The position numbers and the translations under genes were made by a program. From Pseudisothecium myosuroides (taxonomy: Eukaryota; Streptophyta; Bryopsida; Hypnales; Lembophyllaceae), in NCBI GenBank assembly GCA_951799445.1, contig OX637296.1:6448001-6512000 (forward strand): a stretch of DNA of 64,000 nucleotides. Reading direction: 5' to 3'. Shown in pieces: positions 1-12,552 of the stretch. Below the pieces are notes generated by a model, which saw only the letters and a program-made list of their open reading frames with translations, was not told the origin of the DNA and made no database searches. Each line of letters opens with the position of its first letter. Position 1 is the first letter of the stretch.

Positions 1-2364
1 ATCTTCGATCGTCGGTTCAACACGAGTGGATGGCCAAAAGCCATCTTTCAAAGAAGATGGAGGTTCAATAGGTTCATGCAACACTGCTTGCCAATAGTAT
101 ATTAAATGCTCATACCGTCTTCTGTACTCCCCAGTTTGGTCTTCATTGGACAATTTCTCCCAATAATTGATGAATCCCGTTAAACCCTTGAATATGTCAT
201 CAACACCTCTCATGGGGCATGAAAAAACGGGGACCGGCTCTCCACGCGGCCACAAACTCCGACCTTCAGAGTCTTCTTGCCATAATTTAATGCCTCCACC
301 TTCTTTAGGAAGCCAGTCTACATCCGTGCACAGAAGCTTGTACTTCATGACTGGGCAGTCATTTGACTCCAGGTAGAATTTGAATTGTTGAGCCTTGGTG
401 TGCCCAACAAGAGACTCGTCTCCCTCCATGATGAATCTCTGAATGAAAGCCTTAAAATCAGGCACTTCTTCTACAAGATGGGGAATTGTAGGAACCGATT
501 CTACGTCCATGAAGGACTTCATAAGTGAAGGAATGGTGGGAAAGTTTTCTTTCTTCAGCAACATGCTCCACCTCCCAAACAGTGCATCGATATCATCGTG
601 AGTATGTCCCACGAGCATGAAATTCACATACACTTCCCGGAAAATTTTTTTGGCAACAAGAAGGGACCAGAAGCAAAACACAAATCTATTCTTATTATCA
701 CCAGTAGCATTGTCCATCTGAACATTCAAAATCGGAGGGAGTGACAGCCCTAAAATTGGGATCTCTGGAGCTGGTCGAAAAGATGTTTTGCAAATGTGAT
801 CTCCTTGTAGAACTGCATCAAAAAGAGGAGCTGATCTGGAGCCAACAAACAACTCCCTGGAGGAATACTTTGGAGGCAATTCCAAATCTCGCAACAACTT
901 AGCAAAGGAGCCGATTGTGTAGTTAGAATCATGAGAGAAGATATCTAGGCCATAATGGGCATAACGGACATCACCATGACCGTGGGCTATCATACCGGTT
1001 ACAGATACAGGCAACTTGATTAGACCATCAATAGCCTTATGTTTGTGGGAGAAAACGGGGGAAGCGGTCTTGGCATGATCCATTTTATCATGCATGATCG
1101 TCAAGCACTCATGTGGGTAGGAACTTGACCTGTAACGATTTGCATAATACAATTCCCTGTGCGCCCTAGCAACAACCAAATGCAAATCTAACTTCTTGGC
1201 CCATATTAAAGCTGATTGAGACCCAGCAGGTGCACTTCTCCTAAGTGAATGGTATCTATCACATGTGGAACAACGTGCAAAATTGTCTCCAGGTTTCTTA
1301 GCGTCAAACTCTGAAAAGTTAACCTTCCTGATCTTGCTCAAATTGGATGTAGATACTTCTTTCAATCCAAAGACCGTGTTCACAGAGTTAATTTCAGGAA
1401 TAGCTTCCTTCCATTTCCACGTAGCTGGAAGAATCATGGAGACTACCTTCTCGCCCGACTTCAGCGTCCGAGTACGGTGAGGCATGTGATCAGCGTTCTT
1501 CTCTAGAATGCACTTCAAAGTGGCAGTGGCTTGCTCAGTGTGCTTCCGAGGCTTCCGCAAACCAGTATTTCCATGGGGCTGGGCATTGAAACCCTGATCT
1601 GCATATCCTTGGAAACGATGAAAAGTTGCTTCCGATACTCCAGCAATATGCCTCCAAGCAGACACACAAACATCCGTACCCTCCACGGTGACCATCCTCT
1701 TTCCTTGCGTATCACGATGAACTTGTCTATGAACATCAAGCTTCATGTGGTATCGAAACTTATACGATGTGTCTCGATACATATGCTCTCGAAAAGCTCT
1801 AATTTTGTCTCTGGAAAACGGTTGAACGCAGTTGTTGATACAGCAAGTGTTGCTTGAAACACTATTTATGGAGTCTTGAGTGAGAAGAGCTTTGGCCTTC
1901 ACACAAGTTTCTCTTGGCGGGTTCCTCACTGTACTTGTATACCGTGTGCTCCGTGTCGATAGAGGAGCCAAAAGAGCTGCCTGACGACAATTGTAATTGT
2001 AACGGAGCTCGTGATTCCAAAGACTTGCACCATTATAGAACACGTTCTCAATCGGCTACGCACGGACTGAAAACCTCCATTCATCTGGAACATGATTGGT
2101 ATCTAATGTCTTTGAGATTTGGACGGCAACATAAGAGTCGCCAAGTGCACCTGTAGCGCCAACTACAAGCTCGGAGCTTACACTATGACAGATCCCTTCC
2201 GCTACTGCAAGACCACCCTCATTGAGCAGTGTTACTAACTTTGTGCTCCAAAGACTTCGTGGAACACCTTTGCATTCGGGAATATCCAATGCCTCCTCTG
2301 GATGAACTTGGACATTGTCATCTGAATGGTTATCCTCCGCTTCGTTCACTCTTGCTGGGTTCAT
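1..2364 (-). CDS. DUF7869-like, transposase-like protein (partial, one in-frame TAG)
   Basis: One reading frame runs from an ATG at 2362-2364 down to base 1 and leaves the window still open, so at least 788 codons are present. It is broken only by a TAG at 2056-2058, followed by 685 uninterrupted codons. A Cys-rich stretch (CCINNC) lies near residue 180, and a CSTC motif follows near residue 368. From about residue 549 come QMDN, DNKNRF and then VGHTHDDIDALF (residue 585). The QMDN...GHTHDDID pattern is what I know from the DUF7869 family of eukaryotic transposon-related proteins, where the acidic and His residues look like an RNase-H-type catalytic set; that reading is inference. Before the ATG is a good acceptor (GAACAG|ATC ATG), so a leader intron is likely upstream, and it would contain the palindrome array. 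The TAG may be a decayed CAG. Confidence 0.6.
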
Positions 2365-2840
2365 GATCTGTTCACCAAATCAAAGATGATCTCAATCGCC
2401 AACTTGACAAAGAAAATATGGGCGTTGTACTGGGACAGAGTTTTCTATTTTGAACAAGCAAAACATATACTTCATAAGTCATAAGAAAGGCTAGTACTTA
2501 GTCACTATAACTCATTTACAATTATGGTGAGCAAAGGTGATATAGCTACTTCCTGAAAGTACTATATTACCTGCAGTCTAGCTAAATGAAATAATTTCAT
2601 CAAGTCGTATTCACTTCAAGTGGAGTTGGTTCAAAATAAAATGCAAGTCGTATTCACCTCGAATGAAGGTGAATCAAGAACCTCCAAAAACAAGTTTCAA
2701 CTCAGAAGAAGGAAAAATAGCCTTCATGATGGTGTGGTATTCAATTAACATTTACTTTCATTGGAGGTGAATTACAAACCTTATACAAGATTAATTTTTT
2801 TCATGTATAAGTAAACTGATTAAAATCTATAATCGATATT
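2365..2840. other. Leader/intron sequence with degenerate palindromes
   Basis: No coding signal. It contains three degenerate relatives of the palindrome that forms the adjacent array (near 2612, 2655 and 2757), so the array fades out gradually toward the gene at 2364 on the minus strand. Confidence 0.5.
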
Positions 2841-3725
2841 TACCTCAAGTGGAGGTGAATTGATGAATTGACCTACTCCTATAGACCCCTAATTCATATT
2901 CACCTTGAGTGGAGGTGAAATGATGAATTGACCTACTCTTATAGACCCCTAATTCATATTCACCTCGAGTGGAGGTGAAATGATGAATTGACATTCTTTT
3001 ATACCCATAATCAATATTCACCTCGAGTGGAGGTGAATTGATGAATTGACCTATTTTCAAATACCCATAATCGATATTCACCTCGAGTGAAGGTGAATTG
3101 ATGAATTGACCTGTTTTCAAATACCTATAATCGATATCCACCTCGAGTGGAGGTGAATTGACGAATTGACTTGTTTTCAAGTTCCAATAATCGATATTCA
3201 CCTCGACTGGAGGTGAACTGATGAATTGACCTGCTCTTAGATACCCATAATTGACATTCACCTCGAGTAGAGGTGAATTGATGAATTGACCTCTTCTTAC
3301 ATACACATAATCAATATTCACCTCGACTGGAGGTGAATTGATGAAATGATCTATCGATTATAAATCTAAAATCGATATTCACCTCGAGTGGAGGTGAACT
3401 GATGAATTGACTTGTTCTTAGATACCCATAATTGACATTCACCTCGAGTAGAGGTGAATTGATGAATTGACCTCTTCTTATATATACATAATCAATATTC
3501 ACCTCGACTGGAGGTGAATTGATGAATTGATCTATTGATTATAAATCTATAATCGATATTCACCTCGACTGAAGGTGAATTAATGAATAGACCTGTTCAT
3601 AGATATCTATAACTGATATTCACCTCGACTAGAGGTGAATTGATGAATTGACCTCTTCTTATATTCACATAATCAATATTCACCTCCAGTCAAGGTGAAT
3701 TGATGAATTGACCTATTCTTATATA
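2841..3725. repeat. Palindrome array 1, about 15 units of 60 bp
   Basis: Fifteen near-identical units with a period of almost exactly 60 bp. Each contains an inverted repeat of the form TTCACCTC-gagtg-GAGGTGAA followed by TTGATGAATTGACCT and an AT-rich spacer. Centre bases vary while the arms are kept, for example GAGTGGAG and GACTGGAG. The apparent minus-strand open frames here are repetitive by-products of a unit length divisible by three. The array lies about 0.5 kb upstream of the minus-strand gene starting at 2364, probably inside its leader intron. Confidence 0.9.
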
Positions 3726-5400
3726 ACCAATTTGTGATTAAGTAATTCCACTCTATCTCATTTATGGACATTGAAAACCTCTTCTCATCTTGTTTTCCAA
3801 TCAGAATATAAAGTAGTACATTCAGGTCGACTATGAATTCATATTGTTCGTAGCAAATTCCATTCAAATGAAAAATTACAACTACACCACTTGCAATGTA
3901 CACCCTTCACTGTGGGAGGTGCTACAACCTGCTGTCACTTACTAACAAGATCCAATACAAACAACTACATTAATAACAGGAATCATACTGGGGTGCAATT
4001 TTCCTTGCAATTATCAGTCAATAAAACATTTGAAACCATCAATTCCAATGTAGATGCATGCCTCCTTGAACTCCTCGGCGTAATCTTCAGAGTTAATAAT
4101 AGAGCAGTGCACACACAAGTTCGAAAAAATCGGTCAATCTCTTAAAATCTCCCTTTATACAAAATCATTTGAACAAGTACAAGTGACAACAATTGAGACC
4201 AAACTGTTGCAGGAAATACAATTGAACACAAAATTGTCCATTATGATTGCACAATTTCCGCTATTCAAGCTACATCTGCGGTCAATTGCCTCACACATTC
4301 TGGACTGCAATTCAATAATCCGAAAGACGAATGGTCTTCAATTGAGCAACTCAGTGCATGCAATACAATTCTATTTTCGATCATACGTTTTCAGATTTAG
4401 GGTTTTCTAATTCACTAAACTTTGTCATCACTACAACAACGATCAGCACAGTGAAATTCACCTTCTACATACTAAATTATAAGTTGAAGGACTTCAATTC
4501 AGAAATGTTGTCTCCACAAAACATTCTCAAAGGCATGTGAGCAGAATCTGTACCTTTACTATTACCTCTTCTATCTTAGATGGCACTACTATACTACAAT
4601 AACGATGCGAACGCCTAAATCCTAAAGCCGCACCAGTTGAGAATCACCGAAGAAAAAAAAAATCAGAACTAGAAATCCAAGAATTGGACATAGCTTTTCT
4701 ACACTTGCATTGAATTGAAGATAACTAGCAACGTTACATCTTGATTACGAACCAAAATCACAACCATTGACAGGTTGAATGATGCGACGATGTTTCCATG
4801 GAGTCCACACAAGCAAGAGAAAAGACAGAGCATATTGCACAATACAAAGAGTATCAAATTCAAATCAAAGGGATACGTCATACCTCCATAGAAATTGCCT
4901 GACTCCTTCAACCGCAACCTCAACACGATATGAAGCTCGTAGCAAGCGCCGCAGCACAACTTGAACAAGCATTGGACTCGACCACTTGTCCACCAGTACT
5001 CAAAAGTTTAATCACAAACACTCATAAGAACAATATTCGCACATCTCAGGCGCAAGAGCAAAGACACCTCACAGGAGCAGACAAACAAACTTCGTCCAAA
5101 AATTTGGAATGGCCGCAACAATAATCACTGAGGCGGGAAATTTTGGGAGGGAAGTGCGTTTCCAAAGTTGAAACGGTTCTCCTCAAATCTAGTGCGCTTA
5201 CAACGGAAGAATGACAGATCCTTCTCCACCTGCAAAATCAAATTCCATTTACTACTTCAAAGGCATTTATGTTGCCGTCACTTTATTCCACCGTCTCTAA
5301 ACTTGCAGGTAGGCGACAGAAATGGGAAAAGCTCACGTTCACCTACTTGAGTTTATGAGAGGCTCAGTCCTCGTCAGGGAATTTTAGGAATACAAGGTTC
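3726..5400. other. Putative promoter/leader region of the minus-strand gene
   Basis: No convincing coding region; short open frames lack codon bias and conserved motifs. The composition becomes less AT-rich between about 4.8 and 5.3 kb. If the minus-strand gene at 2364 has a leader intron, its first exon and promoter should lie here. This is inference from the layout of the other genes in the window. Confidence 0.35.
5132..5140 (-). promoter_or_regulatory. E2F-like site
   Basis: The minus strand reads TTTCCCGCC, the consensus for E2F/DP factors. It lies in the candidate promoter region of the minus-strand gene. A nine-base match can arise by chance. Confidence 0.25.
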
Positions 5401-5747
5401 AGGAGTCAGGATCCACGTGCACATATTTTAAGTAGGATAATTTGCACATTATGCACCTGACATGGCTAAGGCCTACCCTTTACATAGCTCATCCCATTCA
5501 ACCTCATTTCCATTTGGTTATTTAAAACACATCCAATGAAATTGGATCTAGTGCTCACATCAAGGTTCCAAAAACCTTACATTAGGTATTACATTTGGAG
5601 CAAATTATCAATGGATATTGATGAAATTATCTTCAGAATTATGGATTTTTTTCCCGTATATTCTTCTTCCTAAAGTGGACAACAATTCGAATTGCCAGCA
5701 AACTTTGGAGCAATAACGCTCTATCCATACCATAAGAGAGGCTACTA

Positions 5748-5788
5748 GGTTTAGGGTTTAGGGTTTAGGATTTAGGATTTAGGGTTTG
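5748..5788. repeat. Interstitial telomere-like repeats (TTTAGGG/TTTAGGA)
   Basis: About six tandem copies of the plant telomere heptamer, some as TTTAGGA. Too short to be a chromosome end; AT-rich unique sequence continues on both sides. Confidence 0.8.
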
Positions 5789-7614
5789 AATGTGGCAACA
5801 ACACAAGGCAAAGTAGTATCTATTAAAACTAAAGAAGGGCACCTAGAGTGATTTTATAGGAATTACTCTACAAAAGAAGCAACTACTTCTTCAATACTTA
5901 TGTGATACTTGGATCACACTTAAGTGATATTTATTGACTGAAATAAATATCAGAAGTAAATGATACATACTTAGATGAAATTCAATATTAGTTTTAAAAA
6001 CTAATTGTGATTTGATCATTTTGAATTAAGTAAATTAAAGTTTTTTTCAGCGGTTCAGGGTTATATAACTAGCCAAAAATCATGCATAAAAAAACATTAA
6101 ATATTGTAAATGAAAATTTAGCACACACACAAAAAATTCATCAAATTTTACAATGAATGCTCTTTATTTTACCCTTTCTGATGTTAGAATATGACTTTGT
6201 ACTATATAAGTTTCAAACCATATAGAAATGACATGTTTGTATTTTGAAGGAGAGTCGTTCAATTTCTTTAGAATTGAGAGCACAAAGTTAGGGGTACTAA
6301 TTTTTACTTCTCAATACATCAAAGTAACTAATTCTTTATTTATATCTATGCCTTTCCAAGGTAATGAGACTAAAGTAAAGATGAAAGGTGGCACATCTTT
6401 GGTTAATATTTAATTATTTCCAAAAAGTTTGATTAGATAAAATCTAAAAGTAAAAATATGACTCAAGGTAGGGGTTTTTTACGCATTGGAATTTACAGAA
6501 CAATGTAATTTTCTAGGGATTATTTTGTGTTCAATCTATCCCATATGTACATTATTAATCATGATTCTAATTTTTTAATAGGATATTTTTAGCATAAAAG
6601 TATAACATTAATTTAATTGGTCATAAGAGAAAGAAATAAAGACTACAATTTTGTAGTATTACATTTTTTTTCAAGGTTGAGAAGTCTATAAATTCAAACT
6701 AAGTAATTCAATTATTTATAACAATAAAAAATTCATTCATATTTTTTTATAATTTCTTATGTTGAAAGAATATATTAGGTTACTAGAGTTCAACTAGTAT
6801 AATGTGTTGTAAAAATAATCTTTAACCGCTTTCATATTAAATGCAATCTCCAAGAATTCTTGAATCCTTCTAGGGGGGGTCACACAATTGCCTTCTTGTA
6901 GATTGTTTCTCTTAGTATTTGAAGATTTACTATTTGTGCATAAATATACAAAGAAATTAAAATAGAATCAAAGATACTTTTGTATCCCACATGGGGGGGT
7001 ATACAGAAAAACTTAGCAAACTATGTGCAGCATGATATAGGGAGGTATTAATTCACAACATTTAAAATTTAGAAATAACTTAGAAATAATATATGGTATA
7101 CTAAATCATATGCACTCAATTATAAATAAGATATATAGGTAAGTAATACCACGTATTCAAAAAATTGCACCCAATGTAGGATACAAGCTATAGATGCTAG
7201 AAATTTTTTGTTACTATGTTCAATTTATGGAACTGCTGATCCATTTAGGGGATGAAGACATATTGGTACTGGTCAAATTTGGATGGACGATTTTGCCCAC
7301 TACTATCCGTTGCCTGCGACGTGCCAACTTTAGGGTGGTCAGGATTTTGGGTGCAACTGAACTGGTTTGGGGATTCCTGTGCATATTGTAGTATTTGCAT
7401 ACTATAGTGCATATTGTATTGCATACTGTATTATTCACATATTATAGTACATGATTTGTGTCTGTGGCTTTTAATTTTTTAAACATGCTTACCTTATCAA
7501 TTTAAATTTGTGAACTTTCAGTGCGAATTTCAAGGTTCTTCATCTGATGTTGTTTCAATTGGTTGGTTACTTCTTTAGGAAGTGCGAGCTAAGTAGTGAA
7601 TGGAAAACAACAGG

Positions 7615-7960
7615 AATTTTGTTGCAACCAGTTTGAAGTAGTTTATGGTTATTTTTCCTTTCCATTTTTTGGGGTCTTAACGTAGTCTACAATTACTTTT
7701 TCTTCTTATTTTTTTGGACTCAAGGTAGTTTACATTTTCTTTTCCATCCCATTTTTTGGGGGCTAAAGGTAGTTTATGGTTTTTGTCCTTCCCATTTTGG
7801 GGGGCTGAAGGTAGTTTTTGATTTTTGTCCCTTCCCATTTTTTTGGTGATTAAGGTAGTTTACAATTTTTTTCCCTTCCCATTTTTTTGGACTGATGGTA
7901 GTTACATTTTCCTTACCTTCCAATTTTATAACGCTTTATGTAGTTTTTGATATTTGTTTC
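7615..7960. repeat. Degenerate tandem repeat, about 55-60 bp unit
   Basis: Six or so diverged units each carry the string AAGGTAGTTTA or a variant, followed by T-rich sequence and CCTTCCCATTTTTTGG. Units differ by point changes and homopolymer length. Confidence 0.65.
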
Positions 7961-10329
7961 AGTTCCAATTTCTTATGGATTTTTAATATTTGAATAATGT
8001 GGCAAGCTTTGCAGTAGTTCCAACCTTGTAAAACTAAAATTACTTTCTAAAATTTTATACATACTAATTGTTTGAATAGAAGTCTTCAAAGAAATAGACA
8101 ATTTTATTCAATGCTTTCAGTTCTTGGAAAGTAATACACATTCATAACAATAAAATATAAAGTAGACTTTCTTAAACTTTTTGAAAATGAGGACCTACCT
8201 AGCACTGATTAGTGCCAACAAATGTCTATAAATATGTATAAAAGGCCATGAAAAGATTGCATATGATTTTCTCTAAATGTATATGACTGAGGTAGATATA
8301 TCACCCTAAACCACAGTAATAGGAGCTAGTATTGGATGTTATTGAGGTGCTCATGCAGGTTCTTATTGGAATATTCTAACAGAAATTGTTGCTTAATCAT
8401 CTAAAATAGTCCTCAATTGGATTAATTAAAGAACCATTAATATGGATGACTGAATGAGTGTTGACAACTAAATTTTTTTTTATTGAAACTTAGAAATCTA
8501 ACATAGTTTTTTTCTTTTGTATTATGTTAAATAACCGTAAGTTAAAAACAAAGTACTACAAAAAGATTTCATGTTTTAAGGCATATTCAAAAATTAAAAC
8601 AGAGATTCTTTAAAAAAAGCAGTGGTTATGCCAAAATTATCTCCTATAAATGTGTTGGGACCCTATAGCCTTTTTATTACAGTCAATGAGTGCTTTCTAC
8701 CTGAAAGTATGCCTTGCTAAGAAAATCGATCAATTTGTTGGTCAATCCAAAAAATCACAAAAATTAGAATTATAAATTGAGAAGTTTATCTTTCTCATTG
8801 AGAATACTCCGTACTATTGTATGTAAATTGCAACTTGATTCATCCCATTAATTTTGGACTAGTGATGAAAAAATTATGGAGTGGTTTATTTATCAAGCAA
8901 TCTCATCATCTTCTTCAAAAAATAACTGATGGTTCTTTATTGAACTCCACTTTTACATTTTTGTAAGAAAAGAAGTTGCATGTGGGTAGGTTGCTAGCTA
9001 AAACAATGTCATTGTTGCAATTAGTGTATTTAAATTCCATCTTACGGTCAAGTACTGAAGAGTTCATTTTTTCCTTGATTGTGGTATTTCATATGGAGTA
9101 TTTGCTTCAACATTTCAATTTCTTGAAGAATTAAAATGAAGTGTGCTTTTAAAACAAAAATATAAAGTGACCCTCAATTGACGTCTTCAACACAATATTT
9201 TTATTCAATACCTATAGAGCTGTGGTATTTTAGTTAAATAGATTCAAAGTAACAAAATCAAATCATGGAAGGTGCCAAAACAATTGGCGTCCTTTACTTT
9301 AAATGCAAAGATCTTGCTAAACATGTGGGAGAAGTTTTTTAAATTTCTACCACACATACTTTTACTTGTGTACTGCACGATTGATTTGGTGTGTCAAACA
9401 TTAAGAATATTTGTAAAGCCTATAAAGGAAAAGTGTCACAAAATCTGAATTATTTTAGTGGAATACAATGGAACACCTAATTTAGTTGCATTTTGGCAAT
9501 CATTACACAATTAACCAGAATAAATGTTTACAATGTTACAATGCGCAATGGTGATTGTCAATTCAACGTTTGGTTAAGTTCATGATTATTTTGCATTACA
9601 TGAAAGTGTCAATATTAGTTGCAACAATAACATAAAGGGTACTAGAATTTAAAGCATGAATTACTTACAACCGCATTTCTGTGTTAACATGAAATATGAA
9701 ATGTTCATTTATAAACTATAAATTTTTTTAGGAATATGTACACTTTATTACGCCACAATATTTCCATTATGACCTCTAAATATAATATTTATTGCTTTTA
9801 GAATAAAATCATTCAATTAAACCCGTCATTGTTGGATACTACCTCAAAATCTCTAAATAGCAATCATTTTCTTCAAGGCCATTTCATCATCATTCTACAT
9901 TAAAGCTTCTAGAAAGGTTAATTATGGAGGGCAATGATCAACGCTTTTAAAAATTACCTTGGGTAAAGTTTTGACGATTTCTTTTGAGCTTAATATTGGA
10001 GTAAACCATTCTTTGCAAACATCCGAAATCTTTTTTTTTTCCTCTATTTCTTAGAAATATTAATATATAGTCAAATGTGGGACCAAAGAAATGTCCAAAA
10101 TATTCACATTCAACATCTCTTTTTGAATTTAAACTTCAAAAATGTTGAGAACATAGTACAGTGTACCATGTCTGGGTTTTGTCCCAAAATCTTTTAAATC
10201 AACTCTTTCTATGCAGTTAAAAATACTTTGTATAAAAAACAAAGTTCTAAATTGTTTTGAATTTTTTTTAATGTGAAAATGATTTCAAGTCTTCCTATCT
10301 TCTTGTCACATGTCAAATTTCTCACCAAA

Positions 10330-11150
10330 AAAATATGAAGATGAAGAACATATTATACATAATTCAAACTAGTTCATGTCTTTTCAAAATGTACTCTATA
10401 ATTTTTTTAAATGATTTCTATAGTCATTTTTTCTTACAATTGTAGTGCATTTGAGGTTTATTTCTACAAGCCCTAAACACTATAAAATGAAGATTTTAAC
10501 CCCTAAATGCCCAAGGCCTGTTCTGGGCTTCCTGGATTTTGCTCTAAATTGAACAAAATGCCAACATTTTGAAAAGTTGTATCAATTTTTTTGGAATTGT
10601 AACCGTATAAATTCAAACTAGGCATGTTAGAGATCTTTTAGGAAAAGAAAACACAACAATATCACTTATGGAGTGAAAGATTATACTGTTTGACCATGAG
10701 GGTGCTAAAATTGCAAAAATATTTCAATCTTCTTTACATGAGTCAAATCTAAAAAGTTGGTGATAAAAAAAATATGAGGTTAAAGGGCCTAACTTGTATA
10801 ACCCCGATCAATTTATGGCTTCTTAAAATCTACTCCACAATTTTTTTAAATAGATTTTGAATGTGATTTTCTCTCCAAGATCTAGTGTATTTGAGGCTCA
10901 TTTCCAAGAGCTCTCAATACTACGGGAAGTCAGGATTGCAATGGGTACCCTTGTACATAAACTTGAATAGAAAAATCACTATCATTTATTTTCAAGATCG
11001 GATTTTTGGTACTGAAATTAGACTTCAAGAACAACTTTAAAAAAATATAAACTACTAAAAATAACAACTTGGTTAGGTTTTATTTAACTTCAAAGTTTTG
11101 CAAACACCAGATTTGGGTGCCTCGGGCATTCAGGGGTTAAACAAGCACCG
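10330..11150 (+). repeat. Dispersed repeat family A, copies 1-2
   Basis: This stretch shares long, diverged similarity with 49,690-50,340 in the same orientation and with 53,990-54,380 in reverse. Shared strings include CAAACTAG.CATGTTAGAGATC, CAATTTATG.CTTCT and TGAGGCTCATTTCCAAGAGC. It ends near a 'caggggttaaa' string that recurs at the ends of other repeats here. No coding capacity is visible. Confidence 0.7.
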
Positions 11151-11299
11151 TTGCACAACATCTTGAATACAATGATCAAAATCATTCACATTGAATTGAG
11201 TATATATATATATATACACTAGCGTGCCCTGAGCCATTGCCACAATCCAAAAAATAAAAGTAACAGTATTTTTGTATTTTTTTAATTCAATAAATACTT

Positions 11300-12000
11300 C
11301 GAAATTCAATAACTTTCACATTGCAGGTCCAAATGCCACAAAACGCAGCCCGTGCACCCTTCCTAGCCAACGACTTTCTGACAATACCAAGCACGCCCTT
11401 AGGGAACACACGGTCCAGAAGATCTCAATGTAATAAACAAACAAACAAAATAAAAACAATCAAAACAAACAACCAAACTTAAGGTATGGACTTATGCTGT
11501 TGGCACAATAAAAACAAAAGTAAAAGCTATATTTAAAACCAAAAATAACTCAAAAATCCATAATTTTACTACCATATGTCCAAACTCCACAAAGCAAAGT
11601 GTGCCCTATGTTGTTGCCACACCCAAAAAGTAAATTTTTAATTTTTTAATTCAAAAAGAACTTTGAAATTTAATAATTTTTCCTTCGTAGATCCAAACGC
11701 CACAAAACCAAGCCATCCTTGCCGAGGGCTTTCCAGTGCTACCGAGAACATCATAATTTGACACAGAGTTCAATTTTTTTTTTAATTTAGCATAATTTAG
11801 TAATTTTTGGATCCATAAATATTTTGAAATTCAATAACTTTTGCAACATGAGTCCAAACGCCACGAAACAAAGCCCGTGCACCCCTCCTGGTTGAGGGCT
11901 TTTCGACAATACAAAGCACACCCCCGGGGGATGCACGATCCGGGAGATTTCAACGTGACAAACAAACAAACAAAATAAAACAAAACAAACAGCCTGTTTT
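11300..12000. repeat. Three diverged copies of a repeat with GTCCAAACGCCAC
   Basis: Similar blocks begin near 11,330, 11,695 and 11,850 with (G)TCCAAACGCCACAAAAC and AGCCCGTGCACCC. The first and third also share CAATACCAAGCAC-type strings and AACAAACAAACAAAATAAAA. The copies are spaced irregularly and differ by many substitutions. Confidence 0.55.
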
Positions 12001-12426
12001 GAGGTATGAATTTTTTAAAAGTAGATGATGTCACAAAGTACCGAAAAGCATGATTTCTTTTTTATCACTAGTTTGGCGTTAAACGTTTAAAGTGTATGTT
12101 TGTTGTCCACTAAGGTAGGAAGCTTGCACTATGATTAAGCATTTTGAACCGAACATGACACAAAGGTACATTTTGCTTTCTTTAATGTACCAAAATGTAC
12201 AGAAACTGTACATTCTAGGAGGTGGTCGCTTTTAGAGCCGTATGGCATTTCAACTTCAAAATTTCTTACCTAATTCCACAAATCTCCAAATAATATGAAA
12301 CAACTTGGGTTAGATGTCATTTCTTATTGTCTTTCAAGGAAAATTAAGAAAATAAATATTTTAACCTCTCCAAAATTCAATTTTCGTTTTAATAAAAAAT
12401 GATTTAAAAAAATAAAATAAAACACG

Positions 12427-12545
12427 GCCTGGGTCGGGTAGGAGGCCTGGGTCGGGTAGGGTGACTGGGTCGGGTAGGGTGACTGGGTCGGGTAGGGGGA
12501 CTGGGTCGGGTAGGGGGACTGGGTCGGGTAGGATGCCTGGTCCCG
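12427..12545 (+). repeat. GC-rich 18-bp tandem array (GGGTCGGGTAGGG)
   Basis: Six copies of an 18-bp unit, ACTGGGTCGGGTAGGGTG or close variants, sit in sharply GC-rich sequence at the boundary with the AT-rich region. The array is followed at once by a TATA-like sequence, the same order seen at the 47-, 50- and 56-kb promoters. Confidence 0.85.
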
Positions 12546-12547
12546 GG

Positions 12548-12552
12548 TATAA
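12548..12552 (+). promoter_or_regulatory. TATA-like element after the GC-rich array
   Basis: CCCGGGTATAACCACCC lies directly downstream of the 18-bp array. Its position and the rise in GC content suggest the core promoter of the gene whose first ATG is at 15,755. No transcript evidence was available. Confidence 0.4.

Larger units (their letters stand above)
5401..12420. other. AT-rich gene-poor region
   Basis: Seven kilobases without a supported gene. Open frames longer than 60 codons are rare and carry no recognisable motif. The content is simple-sequence stretches and degenerate dispersed repeats, the clearest of which are listed separately. Confidence 0.7.

Noticed and set aside
2845..3502. 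Repetitive open frames on the minus strand
   Set aside because: They exist only because the 60-bp unit is divisible by three; other units contain stops and there is no sign of a start or selection.
2841..3725. CRISPR-like array
   Set aside because: The units are repeated in full, including the spacers, no cas-type gene is near, and the genome is eukaryotic. It is a tandem satellite with internal palindromes.
5748..5788. Chromosome end
   Set aside because: Six degenerate heptamers with ordinary sequence on both sides are an interstitial remnant.
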